From the NCBI GenBank assembly GCA_000442015.1, contig KE560848.1:62001-126000 (forward strand): a stretch of 64,000 nt of DNA, given 5' to 3'. The stretch comes from Rozella allomycis CSF55. Lineage: Eukaryota; Rozellomycota. Of this stretch, positions 33,150 to 44,615 are shown one piece after another (position 1 is the stretch's first letter; each line of letters starts with the position of its first letter). Both the position numbers and the translations under genes were made by a program. The notes beneath the pieces were generated by a model. The model ran no database searches, was not told the origin of the DNA, and worked only from the letters and a program-made list of their open reading frames with translations.

Positions 33150-33253
33150 TTTGTATTAAGGCAGTGGCAAGGGTAAACTCTAAAACAAGGAGACCATCTA
33201 ACGATTAATGAAGAATTAAAGAATAATAATAAAAATGTTATTTATTGAAATTA

Positions 33254-34906
33254 TTATTGCTTTGGATCTAAAACTTTGAGAATCTTTCCAAGAGCAATTG
33301 TTTCATTTTCATTACGAAGGGTAAATCTACCAAGTTGAGGAAAATCTTTAAATGTTTCAACACAAATTAATCCAGCGCAATCAATACGAACATCGACTAG
33401 TTGATTCTTTTTAACAAACGCAGGTTTCTTGGCAAATCTCTTTTTGGTTTTACGATCGATTAAATGCAAAAGATCTCCAACGACAACTTCTTCAACACAT
33501 GTGTGAATATGAAGTACGGTTTGATAACCAGCAGACATGATGGATTTCAAGTTGTCTAAAATTTGAATTCTTGCAATAAAAGAGTTTGAAACTTTGACTG
33601 GCAAACTAGCGTCACAAACAAGAAAGCCTGGAAGGACGTCATTTTCATTCAGATTCTTTAATTTCAAAGTTACATTTTCACCAGCCACTGCGTGTTTAAC
33701 TGGATTGTCATCTCTACCAATTTCCATCACTTCAGAAGTTGTCTTTTGTTTCAATAAAAGAATCATTTACTTTATTTGGCATAATAACAACTTTTTGACC
33801 AAGAAAAACTTTTCCAAATTCAATTTTTCCAGTGACTAACATACCCATGTCTTTAACCTTTTCAGCAATTGGAATCATCAAAGGAGCGTTAATGTTTCTA
33901 TCAATAGCTGGAATCGAGTCCAAAAGCTCAAGTAATGAAGGACCCCTGTGACATTCACATTAAAATACCTTACGAGTAAAATGGGCATGAGTGTCTCTCT
34001 TTTATGTTCTTTCCAGTGAATCCAGAAATTGGCACAAAATAAATATCATTTTTAATGTTAAATCCAACATTCTTCAAATATTTTGTCATTTCTGTCACAA
34101 TTTCATCATAACGTTGTTTTGACCATTCAACAGTTGGGTCATCCATTTTATTAACTGCCACAATCAATTTATTAATCCCATTTGTCTTGACTAAAACCGC
34201 GTGTTCTTTTGTTTGACCTCCTCTTTCGTATCCTGCTTCAAATTCACCCCTTCTAGCAGAAATAACCTTTCACAAATACGCATTCACTTTACCAATACAG
34301 CAACATCAGCTTGCGCTGCTCCATTAATCATATTTGGTACGTAACTTTTATGCCCTGGAGCATCAAGAATAGTAAATCTTCTTTTCTCAGTCTCAAAAAA
34401 GGCTTTTCCGACATAAACAGTTTTTCCCTTTTACAATATTTTTGTAATAATTACTTTGTCTCTTTCTTCGTCGTTGGTATCTAATGCCCAAGACAAATAC
34501 CATGATTCACTAATTCTTCCCTCTTCAAATTATTACCGTCCTAGTTCCTTGGATTCCCTCTCATATTTTTCTATTGTTCTTTTGTCAACCATCCCAGTTT
34601 GTACAAGTATTTGCCCTCCTAGAGTGGATTTTCCAGCATCTTCATCAAATATGACCCAAATTTCATACCAACATGTCCAATAAAAATGACACTCATTTTT
34701 TCTTTTTTATCTGTGGCATCTTCTTCAGTAAATAAAGCTGCTGCTTCTTCAGATTGCAAATCTTTGGCCATTGTATATAATGGACCATTATCTTCAGTCT
34801 TTGGTTTAGCTGCAGGTGCAACACTTTCTTTTTGTGGAGTTGGTGGAATTTCAAAAGATGGAACAAATGCAGGAGCATCAAAATTAAAGTTGTACTTGCC
34901 TGACAT
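33254..34906 (-). CDS. translation termination factor eRF3
   Basis: GTPase partner of eRF1 (Sup35/GSPT1). Introns at 34640-34668, 34510-34536, 34428-34454, 34267-34292, 33946-33973 and 33743-33770. The short N-terminus carries [12 protein letters not shown], a PAM2-like motif for poly(A)-binding protein. The GTPase part has [14 protein letters not shown] (G1, split by the first intron), [13 protein letters not shown] (G3) and VNKMDDP (G4). The C-terminus [20 protein letters not shown] is the eRF3 end. It has no Q/N-rich prion domain, so the N-terminal extension is much shorter than in yeast Sup35. Confidence 0.93.
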
Positions 34907-34994
34907 ATAAAAAAATTGCAAAGCCACATAACGAGTTAAAACAATGATTTAATTGGTTTTTAAAAAAGGTTAAATTTCAAATGAAAATGGCTAT

Positions 34995-35433
34995 TTATTT
35001 AGCAGCAACCTTCTTTTGGAAGCGTGGTGGTGGAGTGCGGACTCTTCTTCCTTCACGAGATCTAACTCTGACGATCTTAATGTGAATAGCACAAGAGATA
35101 CAGTAGTGTAATTTAACAAACAATTTTGGTAAAGCATATTCTTGGTAAACTGATGCTTCAGCTAAATCACGAACTGCTGCGGCTTCAACCATGTTACGGA
35201 TATGAAAACGTTTAATAGCCTTATCCTGATTTTATTTGACTATTTTAATATTCTACCTTGGAAACACAACGGTTGCAGTTCACACAGCGAACATTGACAA
35301 CGTGTCCACGGTTCTTTTTAGAACGACCACAGTTTCTTCTTTTTTGAGTCTAAAATTTAATATCATTCTTTAACATAATAAAATTATCGAATTCAGTCAT
35401 AAAAATCATAGTTTTTGTTAAAACACTTACCAT
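34995..35433 (-). CDS. RPS26: 40S ribosomal protein eS26
   Basis: eS26 of the small subunit. Three exons. The first is only the ATG, followed at once by an 81-nt intron (35350-35430); the second intron is 35226-35256. The protein reads [18 protein letters not shown] with the zinc cysteines [18 protein letters not shown] and [13 protein letters not shown], then TPPPRF. Length and sequence match human RPS26 minus its C-terminal tail. An intron placed exactly after the start codon, longer than most others here, is also typical of ribosomal protein genes in many fungi. Confidence 0.96.
35350..35430 (-). other. start-codon intron of eS26
   Basis: 81-nt gt..ag intron placed exactly after the ATG. 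It is about three times the usual intron length in this window. Confidence 0.85.
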
Positions 35434-35519
35434 TTTGCAAGGGTCTAATAGAAAAAAACTGTTTCTGAAATTTACTACTGCCTTTCTACTTTGAAAATTC
35501 TAAAACATTTCAAACCACT

Positions 35520-36594
35520 TTATTGTTGAGGTTGTTGCTCTGCTGATTCTTTGGATTTCTGAAGGTTTTCTATCTTTTGAAGAATAGTATTTTTCAAATC
35601 TTCCATTTTGGCTGAAACCGCCTGGCCAACTATTTGCTGAATGTATTTAGTCGCGAGTTCTTTCTGTTGATCCTTGTCATTTGGATCTTTGTCTTGTTTC
35701 TTATATTCTTACCGAACTTGTCAATTGGATCTTCAGCTTTTAGGTTTTCTGATTCCATATTGACATCGTCAACAGCGGAGTCGGGCTGCAGTTGTTCTTG
35801 ACCTTGGTTGTCTGTTGAAAGAACATTCAACTGTTCCATACGAATGTCCTGAAATGACGGGACCTATTGCGTCATTGAGTTATGAGCATTTTACTTTGCT
35901 GGATAAATCAACTTTCAACTGGTCATCTGCTAAATGAGCTTCTGGTTCTGGCTCAGGTATAAAGTTAACACGTAACCGTACATCTTTTGTGAAGACATAT
36001 TTGTACATTCCGTAATGCCTGAAAAATCTTGCTCACAAGTTTTCATTCAATTTACGTTTGTACAGCGTAATCAGTTACAATTTTGGACTCATTGAAATCA
36101 AATATCTTTTCGCTATATGGTGGTCTTTGAATAGAGTGTTTTAAAACCAATTGCTTGAAGTACTTATAATCTTCTTCCAATTCTAATTGTGGAACTTCTA
36201 AATAATCAAACCATTAAACTATTTGCTACTGATTATTTTCTCAAAGACATCTTTCATTATGGAGAAGAATGTAGAGATCTTATCTGGGGAAAGTCCTTTC
36301 TCCTTTCCAAATCTGCTTTACAACAAACTCAAAAGTTACATTAGAATGTAATAATAAAAGTCCAAAACTATAGCATCACGCGAATTATTCAAATCTTTTT
36401 TCATAAGGGATGCAAGGTATCTGTGATACTAAGAAAGTGAATTTTCTACTTTAGCTTATCTTGTGGATTTTCCAACGAATCAAATTTGAATAATTGATTA
36501 ACGCTTAGATCAGCCCTTGTTTCTTGATATTTAAATCGTTACCAAAGTTTGGTCCCAGCCTATAATCTAAAATTAATTGACTGTTTACCATCAT
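35520..36594 (-). CDS. flagellar central-pair C1a protein, CFAP119 (CCDC189/C1a-32) family
   Basis: Axonemal central-apparatus protein. Nine exons with introns at 36560-36588, 36516-36542, 36421-36449, 36313-36339, 36198-36229, 36019-36055, 35865-35895 and 35687-35712. Key parts are LWADLSVNQLFKFDSL, AIVLDFYYYILIFGKEKGLS then PDKISTFFSIMKDV, LVLKHSIQRPPYSEKIF and HYGMYKYVFTKDVRLRV. This order matches CCDC189/FAP119 proteins. The C-terminal 90 residues are acidic and helical. Its presence implies a motile 9+2 flagellum at some life stage. The first two small introns are needed to reach an ATG (36594). Confidence 0.8.
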
Positions 36595-36630
36595 GATGAG
36601 TTACGCGGTAATGTAAACATAAATATTGAA

Positions 36631-37372
36631 TTATTGCATTTTATTAAAAATTATTGACATCAATTCATGAATGCGCTAAATAACCCAGATTGTATACTTA
36701 CGCATTTGACGTTTATTGAGTTTGACCACTCATCGTTAAGCTTCGCTAAGGCATCATGGATATTTAGTTTCGAAAGCATCTTTGGTGAAAAATTATTGTT
36801 TTATTTACCTCCTTAACTTCTTCAAAAGAGTAGGATAAAACACAAAGAAATTCGAGTGAGGACAAAAGGAGTGACTCTTGGCACTCATCGAATTGGCTGA
36901 TTATCATTAAACATTCCATTATTTAGATTTCATTTTGGTTACTGAAGCAATAATGACAAGGTGGTTTACATAAGTAAGCGAGTATTCGATTGTTGTTGGC
37001 GCCATCAAAACGATTCCAGATAGCACTTCTTGAAAAAGAATCATTTCATCCAAAGCTTTGATTTCATTCAATCGTGACTTACTTTGATTCTTTTTCATCT
37101 GTGCATACCTAAAATTACCAATGAGGTGAAAAACTAATAACTTTTTGATTTGAAAAAATTACTTCTTTCATGTATTAAGTTCCAATTTCGGAGCGATATG
37201 TCTTCTTCCTGAGAATATTTGCAAAGTAGTTTGATTAGCCTCTTCAATCCCTTTCTCCTTACATCTGAAAACATGGATTCCAACTTAGGTTCAGTAAATG
37301 ACGTAACAATACCAATACAAAGGATTCTTGGAATTCATGTCGCAATTTTAATTCATTTAAGATCAGGCTCAT
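36631..37372 (-). CDS. unrecognised helical protein, two overlapping frames
   Basis: From the ATG at 37372, introns at 37284-37312, 37134-37162 and 37056-37082 give a helical protein (SMFSDVRRKGLKRLIKLLCK ... LDEMILFQEVLSGIVLMAPT). It stops at 36919-36921. A second frame begins with ATG at 36917-36919, overlapping that stop as TAATG, and reads QFDECQESLLLSSLEFLCVL and so on. It crosses one small intron and stops at 36631-36633. The second part looks like a continuation, so a frameshift is more likely than two genes. The helical pattern suggests an ARM-like fold but I recognise no family. The ATG is only 30 bases from the divergent VPS36 ATG. Confidence 0.5.
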
Positions 37373-37402
37373 ACTTTTGTAAATTGTAATTTTTCAAAAT
37401 TG

Positions 37403-38923
37403 ATGGACTGCTTTGATTCTATACTGGCGTTCTCTTTATTTAAAGATGAAGCTGAATATGCTATAACAAACAAAGTTGGTTTGTATGATCGTGAAACGAG
37501 GTTAAAAGAATATGATTCAGGAATACTGAGATTGACCAACCAGAGGATGGTATTTCAAAATGAAGATAGCAACATTTTGTCATTGAGTTTAAGTTTAATA
37601 CAAAAGATAGAAATCAAAGTAGAAGATACCAATTATTTTTATTAAGAATCCATTCCTTAGGTCACACGGAAAGATTATACTATTTTTGAATGATAAATCT
37701 AGCGTACACCAAGGATACCTCGAACAATTACATTCACAAAACGCATTAAAAGAAAAAGTAAAAAGCTTTGTCAATGATTGGGCATGCGAAATTTGTAATC
37801 ACAACAATCAAGGATTTACGATAAAGTGTGAGAGTTGTGGTGTAGCTAAAGCGTCACCGAAAGAATGGCCATGTTCAACTTGTACATTTTTAAATAAAAT
37901 TGATAATACAAAGTGTGAAATGTGTGGCTCCGCAATGGGTAGCGATGAGTCTCTTCCATTAAAGTAATCCTGATCCATCAGTAATACAGAATCAATGAAA
38001 GCATAGGATCTAAATACATAAAATTGTCTTTCAGGGACACTGGCTTTAATAATTTTGTCAAAAAATTGCAAATTGCATTGGAAGAAAAGACTTGGGTAAT
38101 AAATCAAAATTTACTTTAAACAAGAATAAGATTAAACTAAATAACTCTTCAGAGTTAGCAGCCCCTGGAATAAGTACGAAGAATATCTTTCTTTCCTAGG
38201 CGGGATAGTCAAAAAGTTGGACAATGAAGAAATAAAAAAAGATCAGCTTTTGAATGAAGCCTTTAAGGATTTGGATTCACTCATGCGAAAAGCTTCCGAA
38301 ATGATAAACATGGCAAAATCATATGCGAAATCATCCGGGAACAATGCGAATAACGTGTTTGCATCACTTGGGCTAGAAGTTGATCTGACAAAGTAATCAA
38401 CAAGGCATTTAAACAAAGAGGAATGTATGAAAGCCAATTTGATGTTGCATTGGCGAGGCAAATAATTAAGATTCTAGACACATGGCTGGATTTCCAGGTT
38501 GTCGATATTGTCGACCTGTATTGCATTCTCAATAAACAAAGAGGAACAGAGCTTTTGTCTCCGAAAGATGTCTTAAATGCGTGCGAACAGTTATCACGAA
38601 TGCAAGGAAATTACAGAATGCGAAGATTCGAAAGCGGTACTATAATTGTACATAAAAGTATTTTCATATTTTGGTATTTTTGAGGCGACTATGAAGATGA
38701 AAAAATTGGCGAGAGAATTCAAAAATACCTGGATGATAAAGAATGCTTTAGTGCTATTGAGTTTGCTGCTGCCGAATCATTGTCCATTGAAGTAGCTACT
38801 GAGTTTATCAAGGTATTGAGAAGTGTAGTATTAATATAGACGGTGGAAATGAAAGGAAACCTATGTAGGGACGAATCAATTCAAGGAACATTATTTTATC
38901 GAAATAAAATACTTTTGCGGTAG
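37403..38923 (+). CDS. VPS36: ESCRT-II subunit VPS36 with two NZF fingers
   Basis: Endosomal sorting protein. Introns at 37619-37646, 37964-37989, 38096-38124, 38174-38199, 38393-38418, 38658-38684 and 38813-38839. The N-terminal GLUE domain (LRLTNQRMVFQNED ... YIKLSF) is interrupted by two RanBP2/NZF zinc fingers, WACEICNHNNQGFTIKCESC and WPCSTCTFLNKIDNTKCEMC. The C-terminal EAP30 winged helices follow: FDVALARQIIKILD, GTELLSPKDVLNACEQLSRM, RRFESGTIIV, and the end GNLCRDESIQGTLFY. The insertion of NZFs in GLUE is the yeast arrangement; human VPS36 lacks them. Confidence 0.93.
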
Positions 38924-39034
38924 TGCAACATCCTTCTATGCTTTTTGAAGAGGAATATTATTGCTCCCCTCATGATTTTTTCTCCATTTTTTCACCTTTA
39001 ATCTATTTTTTTTTTTTTTTAAAGTTAAAAGAAT

Positions 39035-39276
39035 TTATTTAATAAGTAAATTTTTCTTCAAAACTTCAAGAGCATAGGAATGTGCCATGAGGATGTCTAT
39101 TTCTTCCTTCGAAGGCTTCCCTAGATTTAATGTTTCAAAGAACATGATATAAGCCGATAAACTAGATTCTTTTAATTGAATGTTGAATTTATCATTAATG
39201 TAACCTATAAATTGTAACCAATATGGTGCACTGACTACAGGACATTCAAAAAGTTTGTGAAAATTTGTACAAGGTA
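39035..39276 (-). CDS. orphan exon-like open frame
   Basis: Open frame of about 79 codons, ending ALEVLKKNLLIK and containing CPVVSAPYWLQFIGYINDKF. It is preceded by a good acceptor (cttacag) but no ATG. A 68-nt intron would join it to an open frame antisense to the next gene, which starts only with TTG. It may be the last exon of a gene whose start I cannot place. No family recognised. Confidence 0.3.
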
Positions 39277-39375
39277 CTGTAAGAATTAATTAACTAAATT
39301 AATAGAAAGAATATATGTTTGTTAATTATCTGAATTAACAAGACTATAGAATTGGAAAGTTGGAAATTTACTATT

Positions 39376-39682
39376 ATGAAGAAGAGGTTTTTCTTTGAGA
39401 TTGAGGGTTTCCCTATTCCCTATAAAGAAATGGTCAAAGATAAAGATTTTCAAATCTTTGTAATATTTATTTTGTGTCCCGATAGAATATAGAAACAGAA
39501 AATCCAATGATGAAATGGAAGGACTACATGTTTCAAGGCACAGTAAAGCAAGTAGTTGGAGAAGACGTTCTAGTTAAATTATCAGGGTAAAACTTTAAAT
39601 TTTTATTTATTTAAGAAATTCAACAGAAATGGTGTTTTCTACAGACAAGAGAATAGTCTTTAAACCTATAATCGCTAAATAA
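39376..39682 (+). CDS. small hypothetical protein
   Basis: Three exons with introns at 39460-39485 (26 nt) and 39587-39615 (29 nt), both of the local size class, giving 83 residues: MKKRFFFEIEGFPIPYKEMV ... MKWKDYMFQGTVKQVVGEDV ... NSTEMVFSTDKRIVFKPIIA. The second half looks like a small beta-barrel. The frame stays open upstream of this ATG, so the true start may be earlier. The stop overlaps the end of the convergent E2 gene by 8 bases. No family recognised. Confidence 0.4.
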
Positions 39683-40690
39683 TGTCGAAAATCTGCTTTC
39701 TTTTTCTTGTGATGCCTTGAAACGCTAATGGAGGTTCAAAAAATGTATTTCTTTCATTATCGATTCTATTTTCTTGCTTGTTAGATTCCTTCGTTTCCAA
39801 TTCTTTATTCTTTTGCGATTCTCTGCTCTTTTTCATTTCTTTACTCTTTTGCAATTCTTTACTCTTTTGCAATTCTTTACTCTTTTCCGCATCTATAAGC
39901 ATGTTCAATTCTTCGCTCTTTTTTGGCTCTCTATTCTCTTTAAATTTTTCGCAACTTTTCGACACTTTACTCTTTTCCAATGCCTTATTCATTTCTAACC
40001 CATTACTCTTTTTCGACTCTTTAAGCTTTTTCAATTCCCTTTTCTTATCCAGTTGTTTATTCTTCTCCAGCTCTTTACTCAATTCAGACTCTTTACTCTT
40101 TTCCTCTTCTTTATTCTCTTTCAATTCATTACTCTTTTCCGCTTCTTTATTCTTTTCCAATTCGTTTTGCTTTTCCAAATCCATATATTTTTCATCATTG
40201 ATTTGAGATCGATTATCTCCACTCAACCTTTTCGCTTTCATCATAAAAGCATCTCTATTATGCAAAAATTCATTCGCAATATCGACATCCAAGGGATCAT
40301 TCGGGTTCGGTTCTTCTAACAGCATTCTAAGTGCCTGCAATATATACAAAAGATTAAAAACTGGCTTCCAAGATCCTTGTGGAGGCAATTTAAGCAGATC
40401 CAAGCAAATGCGACCGTCCTTGTCAATATTCGGGTGATAAACTGGTGTAACAAACTTGATCCCCGGAGGTTCAAACGGATATCGATCTGATATTGTGATA
40501 CTGAGAGTGAATTTTATGTTTTCATAAGCAGTGTTGGAAGGGCCTTGCAATTCTATGTGTTTATAACCATATGATTACTGGCAGTCAAATTATCAATTTT
40601 GTTTTCATCTGATAATTGAATACTAATAAGATCTTGATTCTCATTTTGTATTTCTTTTATTTCTTTGAGCAACCTTTTTTGAAAACTCAT
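39675..40690 (-). CDS. ubiquitin-conjugating enzyme, UBE2T-like, with long charged tail
   Basis: E2 enzyme. Two exons with an intron at 40553-40578. The UBC fold shows YPFEPPGIKFVTPVYHPNID, the active-site Cys in GRICLDLLKLPPQGSW, and MLLEEPNPNDPLDVDIANEF. This block is closest to UBE2T, the E2 of FANCD2/FANCI monoubiquitination. After the fold comes a tail of about 170 residues made almost only of K, E, S, N and L (KSKELQKSKELQKSKEMKKS). It ends in a non-repetitive FFEPPLAFQGITRKRKQIFD. Such a tail is not present in human UBE2T at this length. Confidence 0.83.
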
Positions 40691-40754
40691 TACGAAATTT
40701 CATAAATTAAAGAGTGTGAAAATAGTTTATTGATGTGTTAGTTTTTTGAATAAA

Positions 40755-43714
40755 TTAAGAAGATTTTGCAGACCTTTTCTTTTTCTTTTTTGTGTCTTTA
40801 ACGAGCTTGTCAAATTGGGGTGCAGAGACTTTAACTTTGCCTAGCATTTGATTGATTAATTCGTTTTCAGGAACAGCTTTAATGACTTCTTTTTCTCTTT
40901 GGGAGAGTTCTTTGATTTGGAGGAATAAATTGAGAGCCATTTTGGATGCTTAATGAGGAATGTGATAGAGACTTACCTTTTCCTTTTTTCAGAGAGCCTG
41001 GGGTCAACTTTACTTTGAATTTGTAATTTGAAAGACAAGAGTAAGGGGCACAAACAGGAATAGCGAATAGAATGATATCATCAGCTTGTGGACATCCAGT
41101 TAAAGAATCGATAAAGGTCAAAGTTTCTTCATTAATGTCTTCAACAGTTTCAATGTTCTCTTCAGTCATTATCTGTGTTACTTCTTGTATGTTGGATTCT
41201 TTCTTCTTTTCTTTTGGTAATTTTTGTTTAATTTCCTTCTTTTCTGGTTTCTTTTCTTCTTTTTTCTTTCCAGCAGATTGCAAAAGACTCATTCTTAATT
41301 CTCTTTCTTCTTCATCTTGATTTGAATATTTTTTCAACATCTTTTTCTTTTTTCCACTTTTGCCTCGTGGAACTTTTTGCTGTTGCTGTTGTGATTGGGT
41401 TTGCTTTTCTTTTTTCTTTTCAGGAATAGGCACCTCATTAATAGATCCAGATCCAGTTTTTCCTTTTTTCATCATTTTTCTTTCCTTTGCGGATATTCTC
41501 TTTTTAGATCCAGATCGCATTTCTTCAAAATTTTCAACATCTTCTTTTGAATTTTCATCTCCAGCCGCATCTAGATCTTCACTCTCAACATTTATATCTT
41601 CAGATTCTTGGTTATCGTTTTCAGCATTAATATTAGCATCATCTTCAACGTCTTTAATGTTTAAATCACTTGAACCCATATTCTCGGGTTGATCTACTTC
41701 AATTTCTAGATCTTCAATTTTATTCTCTTCAACTTCATCTTGATCTTCTGCTAATTCAATTTTGCTAAAAGTGTTTGACAATTCATTTTGAAAATTTTCA
41801 AAATCTATGTTTTCAGGTTTCCTTCTTTCATGTAAATGACGAGAAATGCAAGATTCATCAACTTTAAATAAGAATCCAAATCCATAAACAAGCTGCGTTG
41901 GAGATAAATAATTCTTCTTTCCTCTAATCATAAAACTTCCAGTTCCCAAATATTCTCCAGAGGGGGCTGTCTTTGATACCTTTACTTAAGAGGAGTTAAT
42001 TTAAATTACTTGGTCAGCATAAACAAAGTATGCGCTTGTAACTATTTTTGCATCCCAAGCCCTACTTTGACACACAGACATACAACCAGCTTGGTTTAAA
42101 GTAGCTGGTGGCACTGGATTCCCACTAGGATTCTTTATTATAACACTCCCAGCACCATGGATATCCGCATGCACGTACAAATCACCTTTTACATTCAATT
42201 CACTCAATTACCTTTTCTTAAATGTCTTTTAACAAGCAATTCATTTTGTTGCATATCTCTTCCAGCCAAAACCAAATAATTCTCTGATGAAATAAACCAA
42301 GAAAACTTTTCAAACCAAAATGGCTTTCTAACTTTATTAATCGTTGTTGTCACTTTCACTTGCTTCAAATCATGCTTAATTTTAATCTCTGCATTCTTCA
42401 AAGCTTGCTTCGTTGCATTAATTGTTCTATCATGTTTATAAAGTGCTTGCCTTTTCATATCGTAGTATTTTTGTGCATTTGCAAAAGCTGACATTGAAAT
42501 ATCTAAATCCACTTCAATTCCATCCAACTTTAAAGTTATTCTATTTCTCTCCAACTTTAACTTTACAAACAAAAGAGCTATTGGATTATCATCTTCTTTT
42601 TCGTCTTGAATTAATTCTTCCAACTCTTTCCAATCCATCGCATTCATCAACGCACTTTGAACCACCTTGATAGCTTCATCTGCTGCTTCTAAATTATTCT
42701 CAATAGCCATCGCCTTGTCCTGATATTGTTTCTGATCCATCTCTAAATTTTCAATTCTCTTTTCCAATTCTTTTCTAATTGATTCTAGTTTCTTATTAAA
42801 CACTTCTTCTTGCTGCTTTGCTTTCAGCTCCAATTTTTGTACATCAGATTTCATGTAAAATTCATCCATTGCCAATTCAAATCTTTCATATCTTAACAAC
42901 TTGAATGATTTCAATTGCAAGAGTTCAATTGGATGATACTCTTCATAGATCCCTTCGCATTTTTCATACAAGAATCCTTTAGATGGAGTTTCTTTTATTT
43001 CTCTCAACTTTTCTTCCAATTTTAATAAAAGAAACTGGAAATCTTCATCTTTCATTTTTATAGATGGCAATGAAGGCTCAATTCCATTTTCTAAACACAC
43101 ATGCTCTACCAAGGGAAGAGGAAACAATGATTTTGAAGAAACATACTTTTTTATCGCCTCTTTAGATTTATTATTCAACAACCATTCAGCATTATATTCA
43201 ATTTCATACCTCGCATTTTCAAAAGAATACGCTTCTCCAATCACCATCTTAATATTCTCTGTATTCACAGATCTCAATATACACTGAATAACCTTATTCT
43301 TATCCAACAATATCACATTCCCAGATGCATAAAACTCCATCACCAAATAATTCTTGCTCTCTCCCTCCCCAAACTCCATAACAATAATCCTATCATATCC
43401 AAGCTGATATACAGCATTGCATCGCTTTGTCCGCAAAAACTTTCTCATCTTCATTGTAAATCCATGCGGCATATGCGTTCCCTCCTCCTGCCGATCATAC
43501 GTTGTCAAATTACATCTAAACCCGCTCTCAACTACAAAATATTTCTTTTCACTCGGTTTCGCAAACTTGAACACGAACAGCTTTGCGTTGCCTGGCGTGT
43601 CGTATATATTCTGGCATCTCAGACCTATCAACCTTTTATCAAAAAAACACTCTTTTACGATTGAAGATCATGGTGGAGCGCACATATATCCAAAAGAGTC
43701 ACGCGTTGCTTCAT
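40755..43714 (-). CDS. ribosome quality-control protein NEMF / RQC2 (Tae2)
   Basis: Binds stalled 60S-peptidyl-tRNA and directs C-terminal tailing. Introns at 43633-43658, 42186-42211, 41980-42009 and 40949-40976. The NFACT-N start [20 protein letters not shown] is recovered only by splicing the first intron, followed by GLRCQNIYD. Then come a long coiled coil, the NFACT-R block [37 protein letters not shown] and [17 protein letters not shown], an acidic/lysine linker and the C-terminal SAPQFDKL after GKVKV. The full order matches NEMF. Its ATG lies 32 bases from that of divergent SURF1. Confidence 0.93.
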
Positions 43715-43746
43715 TTTTAAGATTCCAGAAAATTACTAGTTGACAG

Positions 43747-44605
43747 ATGTACCGGCCAAAATTAATTTCGCGTGGAACTAGTTTTACTGCAAAGTTGCTG
43801 GGCATCACTTGTCCATTGATTTGTGCGGGACTCGGTGTTTGGCAAATGCAGAGATTGGAATGGAAATTGTCGTACATTGAGGATGTCAAGGAACAAATGA
43901 AAATGGAGCCGTTGGATTTCACCCAGTTAAATGAAAAACAATGGCCTATTTGGAGATACATTAATATTAAAGGGAAATTCGAGGAGGAAAGTATACTCGT
44001 TGGGCCAAGGTACTCGGAAGATACTTCTGTTGTCTTTTATGTTGTCACACCTTATGTACTGGAGAATGGGTATGAGATATGCTTTAATTGCATTTAGCGA
44101 AAGAATATTAGTCAATAGGGGTGTCATTGGAGGACTAGATGATAAAACACCAGAAAAATGGTTCAAAGCGGACAATTCGAAATATCCAGAGACACTTAAA
44201 GTTATAGTTAGACCCCACGAAAAGGTGAATTTATTTGAAAAGTTTAAAGTAGATGCCTAGATGGGCAAATGTTAGTCCAGAGTTTAATGGAATCTCATTT
44301 CCCAAGTTTGAGCATAACGAACTACAGAAATGGTTTGATATGGAGAATGTTAATGTTGTAGACATTGTTCCACGTATTATTAACCTTTATTATTAACTGT
44401 AGAACCGGGAATTGAAAATTATCCACAGCCGATTAAGCCGAATCTGAAAATACGAAACAATCATTATGCATATGCTGTATTTTGGTAATAGTTTATTGTT
44501 TATTTGATTAACAGGTTTACAATGTCGGTAGTAACGGCTGGACTACCATTCTTGGCACAAAGGAGTAATCAGTTCAACAAACACCAAAGAAGTCTTCAAT
44601 TATAA
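43747..44605 (+). CDS. cytochrome c oxidase assembly protein SURF1
   Basis: Mitochondrial inner-membrane factor for heme a insertion into COX1. Introns at 44070-44097, 44374-44402 and 44485-44514. An N-terminal helix (AKLLGITCPLICAGLGVWQM) is followed by QRLEWK, the central GKFEEESILVGPRYSED and VVTPYVLENG.RILVNRGVI, and a C-terminal helix AYAVFWFTMSVVTAGLPFLA. Around 44230-44266 the frame needs either a 19-nt gt..ag removal (44242-44260) or a frameshift to reach WANVSPEFNGISFPKF. The overall SURF1 order is clear. The stop is 11 bases from the convergent PSD stop. Confidence 0.82.
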
Positions 44606-44615
44606 ATTAAATATT

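Noticed and set aside
35687-35712. A 20-nt intron in CFAP119
   Set aside because: A second acceptor six bases on gives a 26-nt intron in the same frame, matching the local size class.
39774-40319. Phe/Leu/Ser-rich plus-strand frames
   Set aside because: They are the antisense of the lysine/glutamate tail of the E2 enzyme.
42422-42670. Plus-strand frame within NEMF
   Set aside because: It is antisense to the conserved NEMF coiled coil and has no coding features of its own.
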